Assembly: GCA_014084085.1 (NCBI GenBank)
Contig: NPFB01000074.1
Location: forward strand, 23,802-72,383
Origin: Hondaea fermentalgiana
Lineage: Eukaryota > Sar > Bigyra > Thraustochytrida > Thraustochytriidae
Length of the DNA: 48,582 bases
Direction: 5' to 3'
A program made the translations under genes and the position numbers. The notes beneath the pieces are model-generated. The model was given only the letters and a program-made list of their open reading frames with translations. It did no database searches and was not told the DNA's origin. This document shows, piece after piece, positions 9,726 through 20,065 of this stretch; positions within the stretch are counted from its first letter, which is position 1; every line of letters starts with the position of its first letter.

Positions 9726-10328
9726 CCCACCCAGTCTAGCCTCGTCCTAAAACGATCTCATTCATGCGCACTTCTTCTGCCAAGCTTGCCCCGCCAACGT
9801 CACGTTTTTCAGACGCGAAGCCTCACTTTCGTCCAGCATCGCTTCGCTTCCGCGCCTCGCTGTCCCTTCTCGGCGCGCTGCAGCTCACCGCTGAGCACCC
9901 GCCCCAGCTCGCTCTGGCCGGTTCGCGCGTGGTTCGCGCAGTGGGCCGCCCCGCCCTCTCCGCCAGGGTCCAGCTTGACCGCGCGACGCTGTGCGTCACC
10001 ACGCCACGCCACGCCGCGCCGCGCCGCCGAGCCCGGAGCCCAGAACCCGAGCCCGAGCCGCAGCCGGAGCGGGGCCAGCTCGCGCACTCCGGGGCGGCCA
10101 GCAGAAGCCCAACCCCGGCCTGCCGCTCGCGAAGGCCCCGCTGCCGTCCGTCCGCGAGCGCCTCGCGTTGGCACCAAGCAAGCACGACAAGTCTCGACTC
10201 GTAGTGCGCGGGCTTTCGTCATCGTGGAAGCTGCCACCGCTGCGCGCGTACCGCCCTGGCGTCTCCGCCAGTGACCGAAGCGAGAACGCTGCTCCGCGAC
10301 AGGAAACGAGAGGAGACGACACGGGACG
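9726..10328. other. GC-rich intergenic region upstream of the lipase gene
   Basis: About 600 bp without a convincing gene. It is very GC-rich, with CGCCACGCCGCGCCGCGCC-type runs (about 10000-10030) and GAGCCCGAGCC-type repeats. Long open frames here are by-products of composition. It should contain the lipase promoter and 5' UTR. Confidence 0.6.
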
Positions 10329-11784
10329 ATGGGTCGCCAGTTCAGACGCACGGAGTCGGCACCGACGCAGCCCAACAAGCTGGGCCGCGTGCCGAGCACC
10401 AAGTTCAAGCCCAACAAGCCGCTCGTGCGCAAACGGTCGCTCAAAGCGTATCTCGTGGTCCTCATCTTTAGCATGGGGTGCTGGTTCCGGCCAGAAGACC
10501 CGCAGCTTCTCGTGCAAACCATTGCAGAAACCTCGAGCTTTGACGAACTCATGGCAAATCTCTCGCTCACCGACGTCTTGTCCACAGAGTACGTCCTGGG
10601 CGCCTCGTACTACTCTTTGTGGACCAAACTCAACGAAGCCATGAGCGCAGCCGTCTTGCACTTTCAAGACGCGCCCAATGTTCCCGTTTATCGACTTCTC
10701 CCGCTTCTCAAGCTGCAATTCGAGTACATTGCCAAACACCGCATGGACAAACACACGCTCAAGCGTGAATATGCAATGTTCGGAGCACGTCACACAAAGG
10801 TCGAAAAGCTCGATCAGTTTGCCGACATGATCGGCTTCTCCGAGGCGGTCTATGATGGAGAACTGGTGATCAGGAACTTTCTCGATACCACTGGATACGA
10901 GCTTTTGCAGTACGAGCCCGCAGTCTCCTACGAGAAACCATCGTACTTTATTGCGTACCATCCTTTGCGGCAACACGCCATCGTGAGCATCAAGGGAACA
11001 TCATCGGTGAGTGACTTGCTCACGGATGTACTCCATACGCCCGTGCCCTTTTTGCGAGACTCGTGGGTCCACTCGGGCATGCTCAATGCAGCCAGGTTTC
11101 TGGTAAACCGGACGGAAAGTCTCATCAAGAACATTTTCGCACCTCTCGACTACCGGGTCACCTTTACGGGTCACTCGCTGGGCGCAGGCACGGCTCAGCT
11201 CGCCACACTCATTTACCGCTGGGAGCGCAACTGGACCGGAATTGACTGCATTGCCGTAGCGCCGCCGCCCACGCTCAACAAGCAGGCCACAAACTATACC
11301 AAAGATATCATTTGGTCTCTGGTGGCCGGCGACGACATTTTTCCGCGCTGGAATTTCGGGCTCATTTCAGCAAATGCGCGTATCCTGGCCGACCTTGATG
11401 CCGAAATGCAAGAGTCTGGCAAGTCGCTCGACGAGTTTTACGAAGAGTTCGACTACCTCACCATGACGCAAGAGTACCGCAAAACCATCGAGGAGGTGGC
11501 CTCGTCCAAGGGCGCGCACATTGACATGCACGTTTCTGGGGAAATCACCTACGTGACGCGAACGACGGAGNNNNNNNNNNNNNNNNNNNNNNNNNNNNNN
11601 NNNNNNNNNNNNNNNNNNNNNNNNNNNNNNNNNNNNNNNNNNNNNNNNNNNNNNNNNNNNNNNNNNNNNNGACTCCCACATGGACTCTCTTCGCGACGAC
11701 GATGCGGAGAAGGCGGACGAGAATTTTGTTGAAGACATTATCGGCCGTGCCAAGAGTCAGGCGGACCAGCAGCAGACGGAGTGA
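10329..11784 (+). CDS. Class-3 lipase, DAG-lipase-like, interrupted by an assembly gap
   Basis: Alpha/beta-hydrolase of the lipase class 3 group, probably hydrolysing diacylglycerol or related lipids at a membrane. It starts at ATG 10329 with a basic N-terminus and a short hydrophobic segment (about 38-50), a possible signal anchor. The nucleophile elbow GHSLGAG places the serine at residue 283; the likely acid is in AGDDIFPR (335/336); SIKGTSS (about 220-226) fits the oxyanion strand. Positions 11571-11670 are 100 N, so frame across the gap carries no information. Continuing the left frame gives a nonsense end at 11732. The phase starting at 11671 gives an acidic 37-residue tail ending at TGA 11782-11784, which I take as the true C-terminus. 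It begins DSHMDS, and that His may be the catalytic one. Confidence 0.82.
11571..11670. other. 100-N assembly gap in the lipase gene
   Basis: Exactly 100 N, a conventional placeholder for a gap of unknown length. The flanks do not overlap, unlike those of the 32.3 kb gap, so real sequence is probably missing. Confidence 0.95.
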
Positions 11785-12472
11785 GATCTTACGTGCATGT
11801 ATATTGTTGGGCCGAGGCAATCGCCCCAATGCTCGCTTCTTGGAAAGAAGCAAAAAGAAAAAACGCGAATTCTCTAAAGGTGTCGTGCCGCCAAGAGTAC
11901 ACAACAACCTGAAAATTGCTTTTATTGATGATATAAACCTACCGACCAACCAGTTTCTACCAAATGACAAAACAGTACAAAGAATAGGAGGACACGGACT
12001 TGGAAAAGAGCCACACGTCGAGAACAAGCGGTATGCACTACCAATTGCCATTGTTCTTTCTAGCACAACAACAAAAAATGGCAGCCTGCCTTGTGGTGCT
12101 GTGCTGTTCTGTGCTGTGAGAGGTCGCGTGGTGGCTTTGGTTTCTGCGAAAGACATGACCCATTTAGAAAAGAATATGAAAGTCATCGTACGAGAGTTCA
12201 TCACCCAATTCTCTCCCTCTCAGTCGGTGCTATTACATTTTCGCCTTGACCAATTTGTCAGCTTGCAAGGGAAAGGCAATGAAAAAAGAGAGAGAGAAAA
12301 AAAAGACGTGTTAATATTGATATGTGCTACGGGTCGCGCACGTCACGACGGGCTTAAGCCCCGCGTGAAGACAAGACGAGACACGACGAGATGTGAGACC
12401 CTTTCGAATTCGTGAGAGCGTCCCCGGACGGACGGACGGACAAACGGACGAATGAATGAACGAAAAAGAGGC
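11785..12472. other. Convergent intergenic region, lipase 3' end and SOD 3' end
   Basis: About 690 bp between two converging genes. It is richer in A and T than its surroundings, with a purine run around 12285-12305 and a GGAC-repeat run at about 12426-12440. No coding signal is seen; it should hold both 3' UTRs. Confidence 0.6.
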
Positions 12473-12928
12473 TTAGGCAGACTGCAGGCCGATGATGCCG
12501 CAGCACTTGCGGCCGCCGGCGTTGCCGGTGCTCTTGCTGAGCTCGTGGCCGCCGGCGCCAAGGTCGTCCTCACCCTCGTGGACAACGACAGCGCGGCCGA
12601 TGATCTCGGAGACCTTGAAGCCAGAGTCCTCAATGTCGATCTTAGCGACGCCCTCCTCGTTGGCCTCAATGTTGCCAAGGTCGCCGGCGTGGCGCTCGCC
12701 GTCCTCGGGCGCGCCGTGGGTCTTGCCGGCCGGGTTGTAGTGGCCGCCGGTGCTGGCGCAGCCGGAGCTCACGTCGCCAAACTGGTGAATGTGGAAGCCG
12801 TGCTTGCCGGGCGTCAGGCCGGTGACCTCGCCGGTCACCTTGACCGAGCTCTCGCCCGGGGTGAACACCACCGAGCCCATCGGGCCCTCCGCCCCGATCA
12901 GAGTCACGCATGCCTTGCCGTCCGCCAT
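12473..12928 (-). CDS. SOD1: Cu/Zn superoxide dismutase
   Basis: Converts superoxide to oxygen and hydrogen peroxide; no targeting sequence is visible, so it is probably cytosolic. 151 residues, the usual length. All metal ligands are present: His46 and His48 (GFHIHQF), bridging His63, His71, His80 and Asp83, and His117 (VVVHEG). The structural disulfide pair is Cys57 and Cys143, and the active-site arginine is Arg140, equivalent to human Arg143. The start ATG at 12928 matches the family N-terminus. The gene ends toward the lipase and is divergent from eIF3i. A long open frame on the opposite strand across it is a composition artefact. Identification is very secure. Confidence 0.97.
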   Translation of the reverse strand: MADGKACVTLIGAEGPMGSVVFTPGESSVKVTGEVTGLTPGKHGFHIHQFGDVSSGCASTGGHYNPAGKTHGAPEDGERHAGDLGNIEANEEGVAKIDIEDSGFKVSEIIGRAVVVHEGEDDLGAGGHELSKSTGNAGGRKCCGIIGLQSA

Positions 12929-13753
12929 CTTCGCTGCTCTCCCGCTGCTCTGCGCTCCCGCTCCGCTGCCTGCTGCTGCTGCTGCCGCTGCTGTCCTTGC
13001 TCGAGTCCTCGCGTCGGCGTTGCGATTCTGCCGAGCGAACGCGCGGCCAAGATCGTCGCCCTCTCCTCTCCTCTCCTCTCACATGTGTCATCCATCAGCC
13101 AGGCAGGCAGAGGACCTCGTTATTAGCAGACTCGCGCCCGCAGCGGAAGCCGCGGGAACGTGATCGCAGGTTGGCGCCTACTGCGCGGACCCCGCGGCAT
13201 CGCCTCCCTTCGCTTCGCTGCGCATCGCTTCGCTTCGCGTGGTCGCGCGTCGCGTCGCTTCGAGAAGGTAGGCGGAGCAGGGAGGAGACGAGAGCGAGGA
13301 CGGGAAGGCGCATCCGGGACGTGGAAAAGGAGAGGGCCTTGCGCGAGGAGGTGGCTCTGCAAGAACGACGGTCCCGGCACGCTGCGCGAAATTGGAGTAG
13401 CGCCGACGGAATGCTGGGCTGGTTTCCTCGCGTTCTTTCTAGTCGTCCCAGGAGACCATGGCTCATGTTTTGGGATTGACATACTAGTATGTATTCATGC
13501 CATGGATGATGACGATGGTGGTCGCGGCCGGATTCATGAATGAATGAATGAATGAATGAATGACCATCGACTTGAAGGCAGCCATGCCACATGCCAGCCG
13601 CGCCGCTCAGGATGCCTGGGCCCATTCAGCGATCATTCTTCGGATAAAAATTAGCACGCATTGCGTTCCGAGCATCCATACTCATACAAAAAGACGGCCG
13701 ACCAGCAGCAGCAGCAGCAGCTGCAACTCTCCATCTCCCTCTCTTCCTACAAG

Positions 13754-13894
13754 ATGTCCGCCTCGCAGTCGTCGCTGCTGCTGCTGCTGCTGCTACCGCC
13801 CGTCGTCCTCGTGCATCCTCCCATGCCTCTGAGTCATGAAAACTTGATCATCAAGCTTTCGCATCAAACGCGTAATATCCTCTCTGACGCATGA
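13754..13894 (+). CDS. Candidate short secreted peptide (very tentative)
   Basis: A 46-codon frame starting at ATG 13754 in good context (ACAAGATGTCC), preceded by a pyrimidine-rich leader and, 110 bp upstream, a TATA-like GGATAAAAATTA. The product begins MSASQSS, then seven leucines and PPVVLVHPP, shaped like a signal peptide. The leucine run is written by a (GCT)n repeat, so the frame could be fortuitous. I recognise no family. It could also be a first exon. Confidence 0.2.
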   Translation: MSASQSSLLLLLLLPPVVLVHPPMPLSHENLIIKLSHQTRNILSDA

Positions 13895-14001
13895 TATCCT
13901 TCCTTATATCCTGCGGCCCTTACTATTCTACAACCTCCCGCGGCCGCGGCGCCGCGCGCGCGTCGAGAATGAGCGGCCTTCGTTACGCGGGTCTGGCGGC
14001 G

Positions 14002-14083
14002 GGATAGCGCTCTTTGCGCCGCGGATAGCGCCCTTGGCGCGGGGCCATAACCCACTTGCGGCGGGGACCATAACCCACTTGCG
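14002..14083. promoter_or_regulatory. Two pairs of direct repeats upstream of eIF3i
   Basis: GGATAGCGC occurs at 14002-14010 and 14023-14031 (21 bp apart). The 16-mer CCATAACCCACTTGCG occurs perfectly at 14045-14060 and 14068-14083 (23 bp apart). Spacing near two helical turns, about 300-385 bp upstream of the ATG, fits paired transcription-factor sites. The factor is unknown. Confidence 0.45.
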
Positions 14084-14386
14084 CTCCCTCTCTCTAGCAG
14101 AGGTGGCTGGCTGGCTGCGCGGCGCCGCTGGTTAGGAGAGGGAGGGAGAGCTAGACAGAGAGAAAGAAAGGCGAGAAGCAGAGCGAGCAGATCGACCTCG
14201 AGCCAAGGCCGCGCCGCCACGAGCCCGCGCGAGCCCACGCACGCACGCACGTCTGCGCCGCGCGAGCCAGCTTTCCCCTTGCCTCGCCTCTCTCCCCGCG
14301 CCGCCTAGCGCGTCCGGACGAGCGAGCGCACAGGAGCGGCGAGTGCCGCGCCTCGAACAGCAGCAGCAGCAGCAGCAACTGCAACC

Positions 14387-15809
14387 ATGAGGCCACTCAT
14401 CCTCAAGGGCCACACCCGGCCGCTGACCACGGTCAAGTACAACACGGAGGGCGACCTGCTCTTCTCGTGCAGCAAAGACAGCCAGCCGACGCTCTGGCGC
14501 AGCAGCAACGGCGAGCGGATCGGAACCTACACGGAGAATGGCCACCGCGGTACCGTGTGGCACCTCGACGTGACCGTCGACTCCAAGTACCTCGTCACCG
14601 GCGGCGCAGACATGACCGCCAAGGTCTGGGACGTCGAGAGCGGCAAGAAAATCTTTGACTTCCCGCACACTGGCCCCGTGCGCCACGTTGAGTTCTCCGA
14701 GGGATCGCAAATGTTCGTGACCGTTTCCGATCCTTTCCGTGGCTCCCCGGCCTGCATCAGCGTCTACGAGTTCGACCCCAACGCCGAGCAGCCCGAGGGA
14801 CCCAAGTACATGTGGGAGGTCAACGGCCTCGAGCAGGGCAAGAAGCTCTCCAAGGCGACCTGGATGCCCCTCAACAAGAACCTTCTCTCCGCCGACGAGT
14901 TTGGCGTCATGCGTCTGCACGAGGTCGAGTCGGGCCGCGTCATCCGCGAGGTCCACGAGCACACGAAACGCATTAACGCCATCTCCTGGAACAAGGAAAA
15001 GTACCTCTTCATGACGGGCTCGGCCGACTGCAACGCCATTCTCTGGGACGCTGCAGAGCTCAAACCGCTCAAGACCTACGCCACCGAGAGGCCTGTCAAC
15101 GCCGTCGGTATTTCCCCCATCAAGGAGCACGTCTTTGTTGCTGGTGGTCAGGATGCCATGAGCGTCACCACCACCTCGAGCCGCGTCGGCAAGTTCGAGA
15201 CCAAGATCTTTCACATGGTTTTCGCCGATGCCTTCGGCAGCATCAAGGGTCATTTCGGCCCCATCAACACGCTCGCCGTGCACCCCGAGGGTACCGGGTA
15301 AGTTTCTATCTCCTTCTCTTGATCTTGTAGATACAGACACGCATTCGCAGCAAGCCTGCCTGCCTGCCTGCCTACCTGCCTGCCTGTCTCGCTGGGCGAA
15401 AGGGGGGGGGGGACACACAGTATGCGACGGCGACGGCTTCGGCTTTTGAGAGGTCATGGCGCAATGAGGACATTGAAGCACTGGGCACTGAGAGAACCAG
15501 TGAAGACAAACGCTTTTACTGAGCGTCCACATGAAGCCGCTGCCGTTGTCGTCTTTCGTTTGTGTCTTGCTTTCTCCCCTCCTCCATTTTGCCTTTCAAG
15601 GTGCAGTGTACTGGCGTGGTTTCTACGTGATGCCGCTTGACCGCCCGCCAGACAGCAATCGACTGACATTCTTTTCTCTTTTCTTTCTTATTATTCACAG
15701 GTTCACGAGCGGAAGTGAGGATGGCTACGTCCGTGTTCACGAGTTCGACCCCTCGTACTTTGAGATGCACTCCGAGCTCGACGATCTTTCGGCGCTCCAG
15801 ACCATGTAA
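14387..15809 (+). CDS. EIF3I: Translation initiation factor eIF3 subunit I, two exons
   Basis: WD40 beta-propeller subunit of the eIF3 complex, which binds the 40S ribosome and scaffolds initiation in the cytoplasm. Coding sequence: 14387-15297 joined to 15701-15809, giving 339 residues, the usual size. The start MRPLILKGHTRPLT is the conserved eIF3i N-terminus and the ATG lies in strong context (GCAACCATGA). WD repeats include LVTGGADMTAKVWD and FMTGSADCNAILWD. The intron splits a glycine codon; joining gives HPEGTGFTSGSEDGYVR, matching the conserved last blade, and the protein ends LQTM at TAA 15807-15809. This is the one gene here whose splicing can be read directly. Identification is secure. 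Confidence 0.96.
15298..15700 (+). other. GT-AG spliceosomal intron of eIF3i
   Basis: 403 bp, donor GTAAGT at 15298 and acceptor TTATTCACAG ending at 15700, preceded by a T/C-rich tract. It contains a CTGC tetranucleotide repeat (about 15354-15387) and an eleven-G run. Removing it restores the conserved eIF3i reading frame. Confidence 0.93.
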
Positions 15810-16891
15810 GGCGACTTTTTCTTTGTGAGTTACCTTTTTCCTTCCTTTCCCCTTTCCATTCCTTTCCTCTTCCCCCTCCCCACTCCCCATCCCCCACATC
15901 CGTCCATCTCCTTTATTCCAATCATTTGCGCCTGTTGCATGCATGCCTGCGTTTATGCATGCGAGCGAGCGCGCTCTCGCCCCCTTTCTTTGCACCCCCT
16001 GATTATCCGTGATAGCGGGTCGCACGTCACACGTGTAGGCCCGCGCAATCGACTCTCAGTAAATGTTTTCTGCGAGCGTTTGATTCCTTTGACGATGCTT
16101 TCGATGCGTTGAGAACGGCATCGGGTGCAAAAGTGCGCATTGCATTCCATTTTCTGCCTTGCTGGCGCGCTTGACCCCCTCCAGCAAGCGAGCAAGCAAA
16201 GTGAGTAAGCAAAGTGAGCGAGCGAGTCAGCTAGTTTAGCTAGCTAGCAATTGTCATTATCGACATTTTCACCTTCCATCTTGATTTTGTCGGTTCCTTC
16301 GTGTTTGTTTGTGTGTGAGTTTTTCTCTCGTGCTTGTTTCTGTTGCCGAGGGCAGTCCTGAATTGCCTATTCTTCGTTCTTTGCAGTAGCTGGGCAGCTC
16401 CGTTCCATTCTAAAAATTCATGGTTTCCTTGCCCTCAGGGTTTTCATCCTCGACCATTCGGTGCCCAAAAGCGCGGCCTCGCAAGGTGGCGTCTTCGTAA
16501 GCACGCGCCAATGGTCAAGGACATGCCGTCAGGAGTCAGATCGCCAAAATGGACGCTGTAGGCCTAGATCACAAAAAAGTTTTGCAGTATACAAGATGGC
16601 CAAATTCACCAGTGCTCCTCGTTTGGGGTTCTGAAAGAAGAGGGCAGAAAAGAAGCAAGTTGACACTCAACAAGAGTACGGGCAAGAATGTATTGAATGA
16701 TAGTCGGTGAAATCACAAAGTTTCCAGGTTTATCGCCACATTCAGATAAATGGCCATTTATGTGTGCGTTGAATAAGTCGCTTCGCCTCCAATACTTGTT
16801 TGGTTTCGTGAAAGACGAGAGAAAGTGAATCATCGGTCTGCTTGGTGACGGAATTGAATGATGCTAGCTACCAGACAATGTCCTAGTGAGC
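15810..16891. other. Convergent intergenic region, eIF3i 3' end and UGDH 3' end
   Basis: About 1.1 kb with no gene I can support. It contains pyrimidine-rich sequence (15830-15920), GAGC/AAGC-type repeats (about 16185-16225) and an AGCTAG-rich palindromic patch (about 16230-16250). It should hold both 3' UTRs. Confidence 0.55.
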
Positions 16892-18292
16892 TCAGTTGAT
16901 TTTGTTCTTGCCAAGCGCAAAGACCTCAAAGCCCTTCTCGCGCAGACCAGCGTGGTCAAGGATGTTGCGGCCATCAAAGATGAAGGCAGGCTTCTCCATG
17001 ACGCTATAGATCTTGTCAAAGTCGAGCTCCTTGAATTCCTTCCACTCGGTAAGAATCACAACGGCGTGCGCGTCCTTCGCCGCCGCGTACACGTCCTCGA
17101 CACGGGTGATCTGCTGATCAATCTGATCCTTCTCGCACTTGGCGTACAAGAGCTCGCGCTCCATATCCTCAGCGAGCACCTTGGGGTCGTAGACGCTGAG
17201 ACGCGCACCCTCCTCCAGCAGGAAGCGGCAGACGTCCGAGGCAGCGGTCTCGCGGGTGTCGCCGGTGTCAGCCTTGAAGGCGAAGCCGAGCACGGCAATC
17301 TTCTTGCGGGTCACCGTGTTGAACATGCGCTTGACAATAGTCTTGGCAAAACGCTCCTTTTGCAGCTCGTTCATCTTCACCACCCAGTTCCAGTACTCTG
17401 CCACGTCGTGGAGACCAAAGGACTCGCACAGGTACACAAGGTTAAGAATATCCTTCTTGAAGCAGCTGCCGCCGAAACCGACACTGCTCTTGAGAAAGTG
17501 CTTGCCGATGCGGTAGTCCGTGCCCACGGCGCGGGCCACCTCGTCAACGTCGGCGCCGCTCACCTCGCAGAGAGCAGAGATCGAGTTGATCGAGCTCACT
17601 CGCTGCGCCAAAAAGGCGTTCGCCACAAGCTTAGAAAGCTCCGACGACCACAGGTTCGTGGTGATGATGCGCTCACGCGGGCACCAGTACTCGTAGACGT
17701 CCACAAGCTTTTGCACGGCGGCATGGCCCTCGGGTGTCTGCTCGCCACCAATGAGGACGCGGCTTGGCTCGAGGAGATCCTCAATCGCAGTGCCCTCGGC
17801 AAGGAACTCGGGCGACGAGATAATCTGGTGCTTGATGCCCTTCTCGTTGGCCGCCAGCACACGGCCCATGCTCTCGGCAGTGCGCACGGGTACCGTCGAC
17901 TTCTCCACCACAATCTTGGGCGAGGTCGCCACCTTGGCGATGTTGCGCGCCACAAGCTCGCAGTTCGAGATGTTCGCAGCGCGGCCCGCGCCAATACCAC
18001 TTGTCTTGGTCGGCGTGTTCACGCTCACAAAGATGATGTCACCCTTCTCCACGGCGCCGTCCACGTCCGTCGAGAAGAAGAGGTTCTTGTTCCGTCGCTC
18101 CTTGACGATGTCATCGAGGCCCGGCTCGTAGATCGGGAGCGTGTCCGAGTTCCAGGCCGCGATTTGCTTCTCACTAATGTCCACCACCGTCACGGTCACG
18201 TCGTGGCACTTGTAGGCGATCATCGCCATTGTCGGGCCGCCCACATAGCCGGCACCGATGCAGACAATCTGCAAGCCTGCGCACTTGCCCAT
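16892..18292 (-). CDS. UGDH: UDP-glucose 6-dehydrogenase
   Basis: Oxidises UDP-glucose to UDP-glucuronate with two NAD+, in the cytosol, supplying precursor for acidic polysaccharides and UDP-xylose. From the ATG at 18292 it has 466 residues, close to animal and plant enzymes. NAD-binding GAGYVGG is at 13-19, substrate-binding [10 protein letters not shown] at 160-169, the active-site lysine is Lys221 in SELSK, and the catalytic cysteine is Cys277 in [11 protein letters not shown]. An in-frame ATG at 18355 would add 21 residues, but a TATATAAA box lies between the two ATGs, so the downstream start is preferred. The 546-codon open frame on the opposite strand is a shadow of GC-rich codon use. 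Identification is very secure. Confidence 0.97.
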   Translation of the reverse strand: MGKCAGLQIVCIGAGYVGGPTMAMIAYKCHDVTVTVVDISEKQIAAWNSDTLPIYEPGLDDIVKERRNKNLFFSTDVDGAVEKGDIIFVSVNTPTKTSGIGAGRAANISNCELVARNIAKVATSPKIVVEKSTVPVRTAESMGRVLAANEKGIKHQIISSPEFLAEGTAIEDLLEPSRVLIGGEQTPEGHAAVQKLVDVYEYWCPRERIITTNLWSSELSKLVANAFLAQRVSSINSISALCEVSGADVDEVARAVGTDYRIGKHFLKSSVGFGGSCFKKDILNLVYLCESFGLHDVAEYWNWVVKMNELQKERFAKTIVKRMFNTVTRKKIAVLGFAFKADTGDTRETAASDVCRFLLEEGARLSVYDPKVLAEDMERELLYAKCEKDQIDQQITRVEDVYAAAKDAHAVVILTEWKEFKELDFDKIYSVMEKPAFIFDGRNILDHAGLREKGFEVFALGKNKIN

Positions 18293-18322
18293 CTTTCCTT
18301 CACGAGTTGGTCTTGGTGTCGC

Positions 18323-18330
18323 TTTATATA
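18323..18330 (-). promoter_or_regulatory. TATA box of the UGDH gene
   Basis: TATATAAA on the minus strand, about 31-38 bp upstream of the ATG at 18292. This implies a very short 5' UTR. It helps choose 18292 over 18355 as the start. Confidence 0.45.
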
Positions 18331-20065
18331 CCTGCGTCAACCCGCTTCGGCACATTCATTCATTCATTCATTCATTCATTCATTCATTCATTCGATGAAA
18401 GTTGCCTCTCGGAGTCAGTTATGCCGTCCCTTAATTCCCTACACGCCATCGCACGCCTCGTCCCTGCCCGTGCATGCACGCATATGCATAACCCTCGCTC
18501 TCGAGACTCCGCGCTCTCTCATCTAACAACAAACAAGGTGCAGCGGAGCACGCGCACACAACACAACAAGGCCAGACAGACAGAGGGAGAGAGGGAAAAG
18601 GCCAGTCTGGGTCAAACAATGGCCAGCCTGTACATCTGCGCTTCTACGCTCAGCCCGCGACCCGCTCTTCGCTGCCGCGCAGGCAGGCATCCCGTCCCTC
18701 CTCTACCCGCTGCGCATCAATCGCTCCCCGTCGTTCCTGTAGTCCTCCTCGTCGTCGGTGGCGGCGTCGCGAGCAAGCAGCGTAGTGCGCCAACACAGCA
18801 TGCATGCATGCTCGTGCGCCATGCCTTTCAAGAATCTCCTCTGCATCCCTGTACTACACCGCTCGACGCCGACGCCTGTCTTCCCGCGACCGCTCGCGGC
18901 GTGCTGCTGCGCCGCCGCGCCGCGCCGCGCCTCGCCTCGCCTCGCGCGCCTCCGCGTGTCGCGCCGCGCTCACTCACCGTCTCGCTCGTCTCGTTGATCT
19001 CGGTATGGTCGCCGGAGGCACCTCGAAGGAAAAGAAAATGGAAAATAAAAATTGCGAGAAAATGGAGAAAACAGGACGCCCTGTTAGGTGACAGACGATC
19101 GCCGCGCCTCTCCAGGTATACCTCCTCCGGGTCCGTCTCGATGGCGTTGACTTATTTTCCTCCTCGGGCTCAAGTCGCTAGCTGCAGCTGCACGCAGACA
19201 GGCCAGGAGATCTTCTTGGACGGCGCCGCCCGGCAGACAGAGCGCGATTTTGACCTAGTGTTGCAATTCGCGGCCCGCTGCCTTGAAGGCACACGGAACG
19301 GCGACGGAGGCAAAGCAACTTGCAAGGCCGGAAGTGAGAGCGAGAGAGAAGCCAGAATGGGACGGGTTCATGTAAGTAGCCAACGCGGCGTGGAAAAAAC
19401 GAATTTTAATCAGTCAAGAGTCAAGAGCAAGGCGATCATTTTGCAGTGGACGTATACTACGGATACATGAAACACCACTGGCGGAGGGCGGCTGCCTGCA
19501 GCGGACAGTGCGGCCGCCGGTACTTTCTGCTGTGAAGGGCGTGGCGGCTGCAGAGTTTCACCCTCTTTTGACCTCGACGTCACCGCGCAGCGACTCGCAC
19601 TCTGGCCCCCACGTCTGACCCTGGCCGCCGCTCAGCTCCGCACGAACACTTAGCGTACAAGACCCGACATCATTGCGCTCTCTAGATATCCGGTACTTCC
19701 TTCAATATTGGTTTGTATACCAAGTCTGGTAATATGAAATATTTGTCAAATGAAGGTAAGAGATGCAAACTAACCTCTACACTACGGCGCGTGCTGGTAG
19801 AAAAGACCTTAATCGCACACTCTCAAGGGGGATAGCCACGAAGTTGTAGACACTCCAGCGGGGCTAAAGAAGGAGAGGGGCAGCCGGGCAAGATTCGTCA
19901 AGAAAGCCAAGATTCGCCAAGATTCGCCTTCGCAGATTCTCTTCTCGGTGAGAGGAGAGAGATCTTTGATGATGTGGCCAAATGCGGTTGCAATCAACAA
20001 AGTTTGAAAGGAAAAGGATAAGGAAATGGAAAAGATTGGATGGTTCTTGATTGTACGACTAGCGA
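18331..20065. other. Gene-free stretch between UGDH and the helicase gene
   Basis: About 1.7 kb. It contains (CATT)n at 18353-18392, a GCATGCATGCATGC palindrome (about 18799-18812), very GC-rich CGCC repeats (about 18905-18970), AT-richer DNA at 19680-19800 and short direct repeats of CAAGATTCGCC (about 19909-19928). The long open frame across 18229-19470 has repeat-derived, low-complexity content and no recognisable domain, so I do not call it. Confidence 0.55.
18353..18392. repeat. (CATT)10 microsatellite upstream of UGDH
   Basis: Ten uninterrupted CATT units, about 60 bp upstream of the UGDH start codon. Confidence 0.9.

Larger units (their letters stand above)
12929..14386. other. Divergent intergenic region SOD / eIF3i, rich in simple repeats
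   Basis: About 1.46 kb upstream of both genes. Contents: TCCTC repeats (about 13062-13080), CTTCG-type repeats (about 13208-13262), (ATGA)7 at about 13536-13563, a TATA-like GGATAAAAATTA at about 13640, (CAG)6 at 13703-13720, (GCT)7 at 13774-13794, a candidate 46-codon frame (13754-13894), paired promoter-type direct repeats (14002-14083) and another (CAG)n tract at 14358-14376 just before the eIF3i start. No established gene. Confidence 0.6.

Noticed and set aside
10329..11732. Lipase ending at 11732
   Set aside because: That end relies on keeping frame across 100 placeholder Ns; the alternative phase gives a far more natural C-terminus at 11784.
12452..13126. 224-codon open frame opposite SOD
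   Set aside because: Antisense shadow; Cu/Zn SOD on the minus strand is unmistakable.
14132..15532. 466-codon open frame opposite eIF3i
   Set aside because: Antisense shadow of the eIF3i exon and its intron; the product is repeat-derived at both ends.
15805..16400. Second eIF3i intron (GTAAGG at 15805, TTTGCAG near 16387)
   Set aside because: The protein is already full length at TAA 15807-15809 and the downstream reading shows no similarity to eIF3i.
16886..18526. 546-codon open frame opposite UGDH
   Set aside because: It mirrors the UGDH gene; GC-ending codons on one strand keep an antisense frame open. No domain is recognisable.
18229..19470. 413-codon plus-strand frame between UGDH and the helicase
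   Set aside because: It starts inside the UGDH gene and reads through the CATT array as IHSF repeats; not a gene.
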